A stretch of DNA of 64,000 nt from Bacteroidales bacterium. GTDB lineage: Bacteria; Bacteroidota; Bacteroidia; Bacteroidales; UBA932. A program made the position numbers and the translations under genes. The notes below the pieces were generated by a model. That model was not told where the DNA came from, ran no database searches, and saw only the letters and a list, made by a program, of their open reading frames with translations. Below, piece by piece: positions 8,047 to 15,770 of the stretch (the stretch's first letter is position 1; each line of letters starts with the position of its first letter). The stretch is taken from NCBI GenBank assembly GCA_022648545.1, contig JALCMP010000003.1:124001-188000 (forward strand), in the 5' to 3' direction.

Positions 8047-10878
8047 CTATTCGGGCAGAGAAGTTACGAGATGCCTGTCTCCGTATCCGTTATCCACACG
8101 CGATACCGCTGGCCAGAATTTATTATCCTTTACCCAGGCAAGCGGATAAGCGGCTTTCTCACGACCGTATTTATGGTTCCAGACGTCCGCGCAAACTTCT
8201 TCGGCAGTATGCGGAGCATTTTTCAAAGGGTTATCATCCTTATCATATTCTCCCGACTTTATTTTTTCACAATCTTCCTTAATGTCTTTAAGCGCTTCAA
8301 CGAATCTGTTGAGTTCCCCAAACGGCTCGGACTCGGTAGGTTCTACCATAAGCGTCTCATGAACAGGAAATGAAAGAGTAGGAGCATGGAAACCGTAATC
8401 CATAAGGCGCTTGGAAATATCGTCCGCACCTATTCCGTACTCTTCCCTGAAACCCTGACAGTCGAGGATGCATTCGTGGCCTACACGTCCGTTAGCTCCT
8501 GTATAATAAGTCCTGAATTCAGGGGCGGCCTTTGCCGAAATATAATTGGCATTGAGAATAGCCACCTGGGAGACTTTCTTAAGACCGTCAGCCCCCAGAA
8601 GTTTTATATAAGCATATGTTATAGGGAGCAGCATGGCATTTCCGTACGCTGCAGCGCTTACCGCATCCATTCCCCTACCTCCGGTGGTAGCATCGAGAGG
8701 ATGCCCCGGAAGGTATGCAGAAAGAAAAGATCTGCAGCATATCGGACCTACTCCCGGACCGCCGCCGCCGTGAGGCATGGCAAAAGTCTTGTGCAGATTA
8801 AGATGGCATATGTCCGCTCCTATCCTGCCGGGGCTGGTAAGGCCTACCTGAGCATTCATATTGGCACCGTCCATATAAACCAGTCCGCCGTTGGAATGTA
8901 TTATGTCAACTATTTCCTTTATGCGCGCTTCAAATACGCCGTGAGTGGAAGGATAAGTAATCATAAGAGCCATTAACACGTCTCTGTTTTCGGCAGCTTT
9001 CTCACGTAGTTCGTCCACATCTATATTTCCGTGATCGTCACACGATACCTGAACTATTTCACATCCCGACATAGCCGCACTGGCAGGGTTGGTGCCATGT
9101 GCTGATGAAGGGATTATTACCACGCGGCGTCCTCCTTCGCCCTTATGCTCCATGTACCTCCTTATTGTAGTCAGACCAGCATATTCTCCTGCGGCCCCGG
9201 AATTAGGCTGAAGAGAACATTCGTCGAATCCGGTTATTATGCAAAGATCATGTTCAATATCCTTTATTATTTCCATAAATCCTTCAATCTGGTCTTTTGG
9301 GGCCAAAGGATGCATGTCGGCGAATTCAGGCCAACTGAGGGGCATCATCTCCACGGCAGCATTAAGTTTCATCGTACACGATCCCAGAGGTATCATGGAA
9401 TGGGCAAGGGAGATATCCTTGCGTTCCAGTTTTTTTATGAAACGCATCATTTCGGTTTCGGAATGGTATGAGGAAAAGACCTCTTGCGTAAGAAAACGGC
9501 TCTTCCTTTTCATGAAATCCGGACGTATGTCCTGCACTTCCACAGAGTCCGACTTTACTCCGAAAATTTGCAATACGGCTGCAACTTCGCCGGCATCGCT
9601 CAATTCGTCGAAACTTATTCTTACACCTTCGCCGCCATAATAGAAATTATATCCTGCGGCAACTGCTTTTTCCCTTATGACCTCGATATCCAGCGGCCTG
9701 CCGTTAGCGGATACCGGATTTACCGTATCGAAAAAGTTGTCGCAAGCCAGTTCATAGCCGGCTTTTTTAAGTCCTGAAGCAAAGGCATGAGCACATGAAA
9801 AGGCATTTCCGGCAATTCCGTCTATACCTTCAGGACCATTGTAGACAGCGAACATACCGCTCATTATGGCATTAAGTGCAGTTGCAGTACAAACGTTGGA
9901 TGTAGCCCTCTCTCTTTTTATATGCTGCTCTCTCGTCTGCAGCGCAAGCCTTACGGCCTTTCCTCCGAGACGATCGGTGGTTATGCCTATTATCCGTCCC
10001 GGTATATTTCTTTTATACTTGTCCGAAGTAGCCATGAATCCTGCAACAGGACCTCCGAATCCCATTGGAAGTCCGAATCTTTGTGATGATCCCACGGCAA
10101 CGTCGGCTCCCCATGAAGCAGGTTCGTCGAAAAGCGCAAGCGAAAGAAGATCGCAATATGCCGTAACCATAATGCCTTTTTCATGAGCCCTGCGGCAAAA
10201 ATCAGAATAATCCCTTACCTGACCGTCTGCAGCAGGATACTGAAGTACGGCGCCATAGCACAAAGGGCTGAATTCATATTTCTCATAATTACCGGTTTCT
10301 ATCTTTATATCCAGACCTTCGGCTCTCGTTTTGAGCACCGATAATACCTGGGGAAATATATTTTCATCAACAAACAAAACATTCCTGCCGGCCTTTACGG
10401 CATCGCGGCTTCTCAGTTCCAGCATCATTCTCATTGCTTCGCCTGCCGCCTGTGCATCGTCCAGCATGGAACAATTCGACAGGGGGAACCCAGTAAGACT
10501 GCTTATCATAGTCTGGAAAATCAACAGGGCTTCCAGCCTTCCCTGCGAGATCTCCGCCTGATAAGGTGTATAAGACGTATACCAGCAGGGATTTTCAAAA
10601 ATATTTCTCATAATTACCGCAGGGACCCCGGTGCCATAATACCCCATGCCTATAAGAGAGCGGAATTTCCTGTTCCTGGATATGGTTCCCTTAAGTTCCC
10701 TTATGTATTCGCTTTCCGAAATCGCCGGAGGCAAATCCAGCTCTTTTTCCAGAGTTATGTCGGAGGGAATAGTTTGTTCTATTAATTCATCAAGGGAAGC
10801 AACACCGAGAAATGACAGCATCTGCTTTATATCCCCGTCACCAGGACCTATATGCCTGTCGGCAAATTTATATAACAT
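8047..10878 (-). CDS. gcvP: Glycine dehydrogenase (decarboxylating), P-protein, single chain
   Basis: 943 residues, the full-length one-chain form of the glycine cleavage P-protein. It decarboxylates glycine using PLP and passes the aminomethyl group to lipoyl GcvH. The PLP lysine lies in LNLHKTFAMPHGGGGPG at about residue 690. Other family blocks are the N-terminal FADRHIGP, GYYGTGVPAVIMRN, GSCTMKLNA and MMITYPSTHGVFE. Neither gcvT nor gcvH is adjacent, so the rest of the system is encoded elsewhere. It is transcribed alone, divergent from yraN. Confidence 0.97.
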   Translation of the reverse strand: MLYKFADRHIGPGDGDIKQMLSFLGVASLDELIEQTIPSDITLEKELDLPPAISESEYIRELKGTISRNRKFRSLIGMGYYGTGVPAVIMRNIFENPCWYTSYTPYQAEISQGRLEALLIFQTMISSLTGFPLSNCSMLDDAQAAGEAMRMMLELRSRDAVKAGRNVLFVDENIFPQVLSVLKTRAEGLDIKIETGNYEKYEFSPLCYGAVLQYPAADGQVRDYSDFCRRAHEKGIMVTAYCDLLSLALFDEPASWGADVAVGSSQRFGLPMGFGGPVAGFMATSDKYKRNIPGRIIGITTDRLGGKAVRLALQTREQHIKRERATSNVCTATALNAIMSGMFAVYNGPEGIDGIAGNAFSCAHAFASGLKKAGYELACDNFFDTVNPVSANGRPLDIEVIREKAVAAGYNFYYGGEGVRISFDELSDAGEVAAVLQIFGVKSDSVEVQDIRPDFMKRKSRFLTQEVFSSYHSETEMMRFIKKLERKDISLAHSMIPLGSCTMKLNAAVEMMPLSWPEFADMHPLAPKDQIEGFMEIIKDIEHDLCIITGFDECSLQPNSGAAGEYAGLTTIRRYMEHKGEGGRRVVIIPSSAHGTNPASAAMSGCEIVQVSCDDHGNIDVDELREKAAENRDVLMALMITYPSTHGVFEARIKEIVDIIHSNGGLVYMDGANMNAQVGLTSPGRIGADICHLNLHKTFAMPHGGGGPGVGPICCRSFLSAYLPGHPLDATTGGRGMDAVSAAAYGNAMLLPITYAYIKLLGADGLKKVSQVAILNANYISAKAAPEFRTYYTGANGRVGHECILDCQGFREEYGIGADDISKRLMDYGFHAPTLSFPVHETLMVEPTESEPFGELNRFVEALKDIKEDCEKIKSGEYDKDDNPLKNAPHTAEEVCADVWNHKYGREKAAYPLAWVKDNKFWPAVSRVDNGYGDRHLVTSLPE

Positions 10879-10925
10879 ATTCTCAATAATTTTGAAAGAA
10901 ATATTTCGATTCGTAAGTTCGGAGG

Positions 10926-10933
10926 CAAATATA
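10926..10933 (-). promoter_or_regulatory. -7 promoter element for gcvP
   Basis: Reads TATATTTG on the minus strand, matching TAnnTTTG, 47 bases before the gcvP start. It sits 17 bases from the divergent yraN element. There is no room for a glycine riboswitch of known size between this element and the gene. Confidence 0.5.
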
Positions 10934-10950
10934 ATTAAAAAATAATTTAC

Positions 10951-10958
10951 TAAATTTG
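10951..10958 (+). promoter_or_regulatory. -7 promoter element for yraN-manC-arcA
   Basis: TAAATTTG matches TAnnTTTG, 17 bases before the ATG of the YraN-like gene, which implies a 5' leader of about 10 bases. Confidence 0.5.
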
Positions 10959-10975
10959 TTAATTAGCTGTAAGGC

Positions 10976-11374
10976 ATGAAAAATTCCGAAAAGGACGAAT
11001 TAAAAAAAGAGACGGGCAGAAGAGGCGAGGATGAAGCTTTGAGATTATTGTTGTTGAGAGGACAGAAATTACTGGCTCGCAACTGGAGATACGGACACAA
11101 GGAAATAGATATAATAACGGAAGACGAAAAATTCATAAGATTTATAGAAGTCCGTTCCCTCACTTATCCCAATATCGTTGAGCCATACGAAACCATTTCG
11201 GAAATCAAGAAAAAGAAAATTATTAACGCAGCCGGAGGATTCCTACGGAAATCGGGACTTCTCAAAGGAATGCAAAAAAAAAAGGAAATAACTTTCGACG
11301 TAGTTTCGGTCATTTTCAAAGGCTCCCTAATTAAAATAAACTATATTCCGGACGCTTTCGGTCCTGTATGGTAA
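10976..11374 (+). CDS. YraN-like nuclease-fold protein (UPF0102)
   Basis: 132 residues with the UPF0102 signature: an N-terminal GRRGEDEALRLLLLRGQKLLARNWRYG, then HKEIDIITED and IRFIEVRS, in which E, D and E-V-R form the restriction-endonuclease-like metal site. The family is widely conserved and has an unclear role, perhaps in DNA processing. It heads a tight group with manC and arcA. Its stop overlaps the longest open frame of manC by 7 bases, although the real manC start is probably further downstream. Confidence 0.85.
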   Translation: MKNSEKDELKKETGRRGEDEALRLLLLRGQKLLARNWRYGHKEIDIITEDEKFIRFIEVRSLTYPNIVEPYETISEIKKKKIINAAGGFLRKSGLLKGMQKKKEITFDVVSVIFKGSLIKINYIPDAFGPVW

Positions 11375-11406
11375 AAATACCGAAAACATCAATAAAACAA
11401 AAGATT

Positions 11407-12501
11407 ATGGACAAAAACAGATATTGCGTAATAATGGCAGGCGGCATAGGCAGCAGATTCTGGCCTGTAAGCCGCAATGCGGTTCCCAAACAATTTCTCG
11501 ATATTCTCGGCACCGGAAGATCTTTTTTACAGGAGACATTCAGACGCTTCCTTAAAATCGTTCCAAGGGAAAACATACTTATAGTTACTTCTGAAAAATA
11601 CGATTCGCTGGTAAGAAAACAGCTTCCGGAATTACTCCCCGGGAATCTGCTTCTGGAACCGCAAAAGAGGAATACGGCACCATGTATAGCTTACTCCATA
11701 AATAAAATAAATGAAATAAATCCCGAAGCTACAATTGTCGTATCTCCGTCTGATCATTTAATTCTGGACGAAGATGTTTTTCTCTCAACGATAAGCAGCG
11801 CCCTTGACTTCGCCTCGCATCATAACTATCTGATGACGCTCGGTATAAAGCCTACGAGACCCGAGACGGGATACGGATATATTCAGGGGAACATAGAATC
11901 AAAGGTTGTAGTGGACGGACATACGGCCTACAGCATAAAGACTTTTACTGAAAAACCTAATGCCGAACTTGCAAAGGTATTTGTTGAAAGCGGGGAATTT
12001 CTTTGGAATTCCGGTATTTTCGTATGGAACCTCAAAACAATAATGAACGAAATCAAATTATACCTTCCTGATATATCGGCGCAATTCGAAGAAGGAAGAG
12101 GAATATACAATACACCCGGCGAAGCCGAATTCATAAAAAACGTTTATGCCAACTGCGACGGTATATCAATAGATTACGGAGTAATGGAAAAAACGGACAA
12201 ATCATGGGTATTCGAAGCCTCTTTCGGATGGAGCGATCTCGGAACATGGGATTCTCTTTACGAATATAATTCCAAAGACAATAACGGAAACATGGTGCAT
12301 GCATCCGACTCCATGCTTGAAAACGTATCTGATTCCATAGTATATTCGGAGGAGAAGGATAAGCTCGTTGTTGCATCAGACCTTAAAAACTATATGGTAA
12401 TAAATACACGGGACGTCCTGCTGGTCTGCCCGAGGAATCCGGTTAAATTCAAGGGTCTGATAACCGATATGACCATAAACGATTTGGAAAAATATCAATA
12501 A
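11407..12501 (+). CDS. manC: Mannose-1-phosphate guanylyltransferase
   Basis: 364 residues from the ATG at 11407. The frame extends upstream to 11368, but MDKNRYCVIMAGGIG is the normal family N-terminus. It makes GDP-mannose for glycan synthesis in the cytoplasm. The nucleotidyltransferase signature GGIGSRFWPVSRNAVPKQF, the sugar-binding VSPSDHLI block, and FTEKPN and EFLWNSGIF are all intact. It lacks the C-terminal phosphomannose isomerase domain found in bifunctional relatives. It ends 10 bases before arcA, so the two are probably co-transcribed. Confidence 0.93.
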   Translation: MDKNRYCVIMAGGIGSRFWPVSRNAVPKQFLDILGTGRSFLQETFRRFLKIVPRENILIVTSEKYDSLVRKQLPELLPGNLLLEPQKRNTAPCIAYSINKINEINPEATIVVSPSDHLILDEDVFLSTISSALDFASHHNYLMTLGIKPTRPETGYGYIQGNIESKVVVDGHTAYSIKTFTEKPNAELAKVFVESGEFLWNSGIFVWNLKTIMNEIKLYLPDISAQFEEGRGIYNTPGEAEFIKNVYANCDGISIDYGVMEKTDKSWVFEASFGWSDLGTWDSLYEYNSKDNNGNMVHASDSMLENVSDSIVYSEEKDKLVVASDLKNYMVINTRDVLLVCPRNPVKFKGLITDMTINDLEKYQ

Positions 12502-12511
12502 AACATCATAT

Positions 12512-13774
12512 ATGCCGAAGGAACTTAATATTCAAAGCGAAATAGGAATACTGGAAGGAGTCTTACTGCACACCCCCGGAAACGAAGTGGAAAACATGAC
12601 GCCTCGTAATGCACAAAGGGCTCTTTACAGCGACATCCTGAATTTATCTATAGCCAGAAAGGAATATTCCCAGCTTTCGGGAGTTCTCGCAAAATATGCA
12701 AAAATCTATCAGGTTACCGATCTGCTTGTTTCTGTTCTTGGAAATAAAAATGAAAGGCAGAGACTAATCGAAAAAATATGCAGGGAAGAAAACGCTTCCG
12801 AATACTACGACGAGCTTATGAACATGGAAACGAAAAAGCTCGCCGACAGTCTTATAGAAGGCGTTCCCGCAAGGATCAATTCGCTTACTTCTTATCTGAA
12901 TGATGATTATTACGCATTGCATCCCCTCTATAATTTTTATTTTACACGCGATTCTTCCGTAGCCATAGGCAACGAAGCCCTTATATGCAAGATGGCTAGC
13001 AAGATAAGACTTAGGGAATCCCTTATTATGGAATCTATATTCAGACATTCCGGCGAATTCAATTGCAACATTATAAATGCCGGCGATTATATGCCCGAAG
13101 ACAGGCAGGTTCACATAGAAGGAGGAGATGTATTAATTGCAAAAAACGATATCCTTTTAATAGGAAACGGCAACAGAACAAGTTCACAGGGAATAGACGT
13201 TCTCATAAAAAAACTCTGTCGCGATAAAACGAATTCAAGAAAAAACATAATAGTACAGCAGTTGCCGGCTTCTCCGGAATCTTTCATACATCTTGATATG
13301 GTATTTAATTTTCTCGACAAGGACCAGTGCATTGTTTTCGACCCGCTTATACTTGGAGAGAACCAGTACCAAACCGTACAGATAACCATAGACAACGGAA
13401 AAGTAATGAAGATAAAAAGCGTTCCGAACATAATAACTGCATTAAGAAAACTCGGAATGGACCTTGAGCCGATAATCTGCGGCGGAAAGGCCGACGAATG
13501 GAACCAGGAACGTGAACAATGGCACAGCGGAGCAAACATGTTCGCCCTTGCCCCGGGCAAAGTTCTGGCTTACGAACGCAATGTACATACTTTAGATGAG
13601 CTTTCAGGAAAAGGATACGAGATAATACGTGCATGGGATGTAATAGAGGGTAAAAAAGATATCCTGAATTATAATAAATGCGTAATTACCATAGAAGGCA
13701 GCGAACTACCCCGAGGCGGCGGCGGTGCAAGATGTATGACAATGCCGCTCAGGAGAAAGCCCGTGGAATGGTAA
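12512..13774 (+). CDS. arcA: Arginine deiminase
   Basis: 420 residues. It converts arginine to citrulline and ammonia. Family marks are the N-terminal SEIGILEGVLLHTPG, FTRDSSVAIGNEAL near residue 144, HIEGGDVL near 201 (catalytic Glu/His region), and the C-terminal GGGGARCMTMPL with nucleophile Cys408. No ornithine carbamoyltransferase, carbamate kinase or arginine-ornithine antiporter is nearby, so this is not a classical arcABC(D) operon. The grouping with yraN and manC has no obvious metabolic link. Confidence 0.92.
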   Translation: MPKELNIQSEIGILEGVLLHTPGNEVENMTPRNAQRALYSDILNLSIARKEYSQLSGVLAKYAKIYQVTDLLVSVLGNKNERQRLIEKICREENASEYYDELMNMETKKLADSLIEGVPARINSLTSYLNDDYYALHPLYNFYFTRDSSVAIGNEALICKMASKIRLRESLIMESIFRHSGEFNCNIINAGDYMPEDRQVHIEGGDVLIAKNDILLIGNGNRTSSQGIDVLIKKLCRDKTNSRKNIIVQQLPASPESFIHLDMVFNFLDKDQCIVFDPLILGENQYQTVQITIDNGKVMKIKSVPNIITALRKLGMDLEPIICGGKADEWNQEREQWHSGANMFALAPGKVLAYERNVHTLDELSGKGYEIIRAWDVIEGKKDILNYNKCVITIEGSELPRGGGGARCMTMPLRRKPVEW

Positions 13775-13807
13775 CGAAAGTATTATTCTATTATTGCCAA
13801 TAATATG

Positions 13808-13815
13808 TATCTTTG
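13808..13815 (+). promoter_or_regulatory. -7 promoter element for pheS
   Basis: TATCTTTG matches TAnnTTTG. It overlaps the TTG at 13813 that would begin the longest open frame. A transcript from here would start at about 13820-13823, so the upstream TTG cannot be the start codon. Confidence 0.55.
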
Positions 13816-13833
13816 CCCAAATACATGCGGAAA

Positions 13834-14859
13834 ATGAAGGAACAAATTGAAGAATTGCTTGAGGAAATAAAGGACCTCAAGGCTGAAACGATTCAGGACG
13901 TAGAAAATATAAGGATCAGACTCCTCGGAAAAAAAGGATCCGTAACCAGATTATTCGCCGATTTCAGGGAAATTCTTCCGGAACAGAAAAAGGAATTCGG
14001 AAAAATGCTCAATCATCTTAAAACCGAAGCTGCCGAAAAAATAGAAGAGCTGCGTTCTTCAGTTGAAGAACATTCGGGAGATGATAAAGGCAACCTTGAT
14101 CTTACAAGGCCAGGAGACGAATTTGAACTTGGAACGAGACATCCTATATCCATTACAAGGGAAGAAATAATTTCCATATTTACCAGATTCGGCTACGGAG
14201 TAGCAGAAGGCCCGGAAATAGAGGATGACTGGCATGTATTCGGTGCATTGAATTTTCCACCGGAACACCCTGCCAGAGATATGCAGGACACCTTTTTCAT
14301 ATCGCAGGGAGAAGATCCCCTGCTTCTGAGAACCCATACAAGTTCTGTACAGATACGGGCAATGGAAAAGATGAAATTACCGATAAGGATAATCTGCCCG
14401 GGAAGAGTATTCAGGAACGAAGCCATTTCAGCAAGAGCACATTGCATATTCCATCAGGTTGAAGGCCTGTATATTGACAAAAACGTAACTTTTGCAGATC
14501 TTAAGCAGGCACTTGCTTCTTTTGCAAAGGAGATGTTCGGGGATGATACCAGAATAAGGATGCGCCCCTCTTATTTTCCGTTTACCGAACCGAGCGCAGA
14601 AGTTGACGTAAGCTGCAACCTTTGCCACGGAAAAGGATGCAATGTATGCAAGGGAACCGGATGGCTGGAGATACTGGGCTGCGGCATGGTTGATCCTAAT
14701 GTTCTTGAAGCATCGGGCATAGATCCCAAAGAATATTCCGGATTCGCATTCGGCATGGGAATAGAAAGGATAGCAATGCTTAAATGGCAGGTCAACGATC
14801 TCAGACATTATTTTGAAAACGATGTCAGATTCCTAAGAGAATTCGAAAAAGTCATATAA
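13834..14859 (+). CDS. pheS: Phenylalanyl-tRNA synthetase alpha chain
   Basis: 341 residues from the ATG at 13834; an ATG at 13825 is also possible. A longer reading from TTG at 13813 is ruled out because that codon lies in the promoter. It is a class II synthetase subunit that charges tRNA-Phe. An N-terminal coiled coil precedes the catalytic core with GTRHPI, DMQDTFF, LLRTHTSSVQIRAM, GRVFRNEAISARAHCIFHQVEG and the motif 3 GMGIERIAMLKW. The Cys-rich loop CNLCHGKGCNVCKGTGW near residue 264 occurs in many PheS proteins. No pheT lies beside it. Confidence 0.96.
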   Translation: MKEQIEELLEEIKDLKAETIQDVENIRIRLLGKKGSVTRLFADFREILPEQKKEFGKMLNHLKTEAAEKIEELRSSVEEHSGDDKGNLDLTRPGDEFELGTRHPISITREEIISIFTRFGYGVAEGPEIEDDWHVFGALNFPPEHPARDMQDTFFISQGEDPLLLRTHTSSVQIRAMEKMKLPIRIICPGRVFRNEAISARAHCIFHQVEGLYIDKNVTFADLKQALASFAKEMFGDDTRIRMRPSYFPFTEPSAEVDVSCNLCHGKGCNVCKGTGWLEILGCGMVDPNVLEASGIDPKEYSGFAFGMGIERIAMLKWQVNDLRHYFENDVRFLREFEKVI

Positions 14860-14885
14860 AAGCCCGGTACAGTAAGGCAAAAATT

Positions 14886-14915
14886 TTTGTAATTAAAAAA
14901 AATACAATATATTTG
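14886..14915 (+). promoter_or_regulatory. Promoter for tRNA-Gly
   Basis: TTTG at 14886-14889 and TATATTTG at 14908-14915 are separated by 18 bases, the best full match to the Bacteroides sigma-70 promoter in the window. The mature tRNA begins 13 bases after the -7 box. Confidence 0.7.
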
Positions 14916-14928
14916 CACTCCCAAACCT

Positions 14929-15004
14929 GCGGAAATAGCTCAGTTGGTAGAGCGCAACCTTGCCAAGGTTGAGGTCGCGAGTCCGAATCTCGTTTTCCGC
15001 TCCA
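14929..15004 (+). tRNA. tRNA-Gly (anticodon GCC), CCA encoded
   Basis: A complete cloverleaf. The acceptor stem is GCGGAAA/TTTCCGC, the D arm GCTC/GAGC, the anticodon stem CAACC/GGTTG with loop TTGCCAA (anticodon GCC), and the T stem GCGAG/CTCGT. The T loop is TCCGAAT rather than the usual TTCGAAT. The discriminator T at 15001 is followed by an encoded CCA. Confidence 0.95.
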
Positions 15005-15017
15005 AATTCCAAAAGCG

Positions 15018-15047
15018 AAAAACTGCTTCCACAAAGGCAGTTTTTTT
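15018..15047 (+). terminator. Intrinsic terminator between the two tRNA genes
   Basis: AAAAACTGC (15018-15026) pairs with GCAGTTTTT (roughly 15037-15045), followed by further T residues. It lies 14 bases after tRNA-Gly and 11 before tRNA-Leu, so tRNA-Leu needs read-through or a promoter I cannot see. Confidence 0.6.
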
Positions 15048-15057
15048 AGCATAAAGG

Positions 15058-15143
15058 GCTCGAGTGGTGGAATTGGTAGACACGCAGGACTTAAAATCCT
15101 GTGGTCAGAAATGGCTGTACGGGTTCGATTCCCGTCTCGAGCA
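15058..15143 (+). tRNA. tRNA-Leu (anticodon TAA), CCA not encoded
   Basis: A class II tRNA of 86 bases. The acceptor stem is GCTCGAG/CTCGAGC with discriminator A at 15143. The anticodon stem CAGGA/TCCTG encloses anticodon TAA. A long variable arm (about TGGTCAGAAATGGCTG) precedes the T arm with GGTTCGATTCC. The 3' end continues CTTTTT, so CCA is added after transcription, unlike the neighbouring tRNA-Gly. Confidence 0.95.
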
Positions 15144-15703
15144 CTTTTTAAGATATTCTTCCGACCGTGAAGATTTTTTCCCGCAACTTCCCTGCAAGAA
15201 AATATTCATAAAGGGAATGAATTTGAAGGGAATACCTTTCAGCCCATAAAAATATTTTCGTCTAAAGAGGGTTGTTCCTGAAAATGAGGGATAATCCTTT
15301 TTTCATGCCTCCGACTCTTACCATTTATCTCTGCATTAGATTGCCATTGATCTTTTGCGATAATATAGCGCAACGTGTTATAGAACAATACATTACATGT
15401 AGGGTTGCCACAAAATCCCTTTGCATTCCGACGGAATTTTAAAAGTCACCGTCTTTTTGCTATTAACTTTCCCTGATTTTAGGTAACAGATCGCAGAAAG
15501 CTGTTGCATTGCAACAATAAGAATAAACACATAAAACGGACGAAAAAAACATAAATATTCAAAGACTCGATATATAAACATAACACACAATAAATAAGGA
15601 CAATACAAACACCGCTCCTCCCCTTCTATACAACAAATGTCTGTCGATCCCCGGGCCTTTTCATACAATAGCACATCGACAGAAAACAATCACGAAAAAA
15701 ATG
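15144..15703. other. Gene-poor region between tRNA-Leu and the CRISPR leader
   Basis: About 560 bases with no convincing gene. On the minus strand between about 15250 and 15445 one frame stays open for some 65 codons without an ATG and reads like real protein (YNTLRYIIAKDQWQSN, INGKSRRHEKRIIPHF). It may be a decayed gene or mobile-element remnant, but I do not recognise the family. A short stem GACGG/CCGTC (15430-15453) followed by five T residues could be a weak plus-strand terminator. The 99-codon minus-strand frame at 15393-15689 has poor protein character and is not called. Confidence 0.4.
15502..15516. repeat. 15-base perfect palindrome upstream of the CRISPR array
   Basis: TGTTGCA and TGCAACA flank a single central T. 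The size fits an operator for a dimeric regulator. It lies about 190 bases before the -7 element of the CRISPR leader. Its function is not known. Confidence 0.45.
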
Positions 15704-15711
15704 TATATTTG
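15704..15711 (+). promoter_or_regulatory. -7 promoter element in the CRISPR leader
   Basis: TATATTTG matches TAnnTTTG and lies 59 bases before the first repeat on the same strand. Transcription from here would begin near 15718 and run into the array, giving the pre-crRNA. No -33 TTTG is visible. Confidence 0.55.
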
Positions 15712-15770
15712 TAAGGCAAATACAGCACAGAGTTCCTTGAAACGCTGCTCAATCTCTCCACTTTTATCCC

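Noticed and set aside
8386-8976. 196-codon plus-strand frame opposite gcvP
   Set aside because: Antisense shadow of gcvP; several other long frames on this strand share the same cause.
10879-10975. Possible glycine riboswitch before gcvP
   Set aside because: The promoter element leaves about 40 bases of leader, too short for the glycine aptamer, and no aptamer-like motif is seen.
11368-11406. Upstream ATG extending ManC by 13 residues and overlapping yraN
   Set aside because: The extension KIPKTSIKQKI does not resemble the family N-terminus; the ATG at 11407 does.
15064-15249. 61-codon plus-strand frame beginning MVELVDTQDL
   Set aside because: It is the translation of tRNA-Leu, a well-known spurious protein. 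The tRNA cloverleaf explains the sequence.
15393-15689. 98-codon minus-strand frame upstream of the CRISPR array
   Set aside because: Cysteine- and aromatic-rich with no domain pattern or ribosome-binding site; it covers the leader region.
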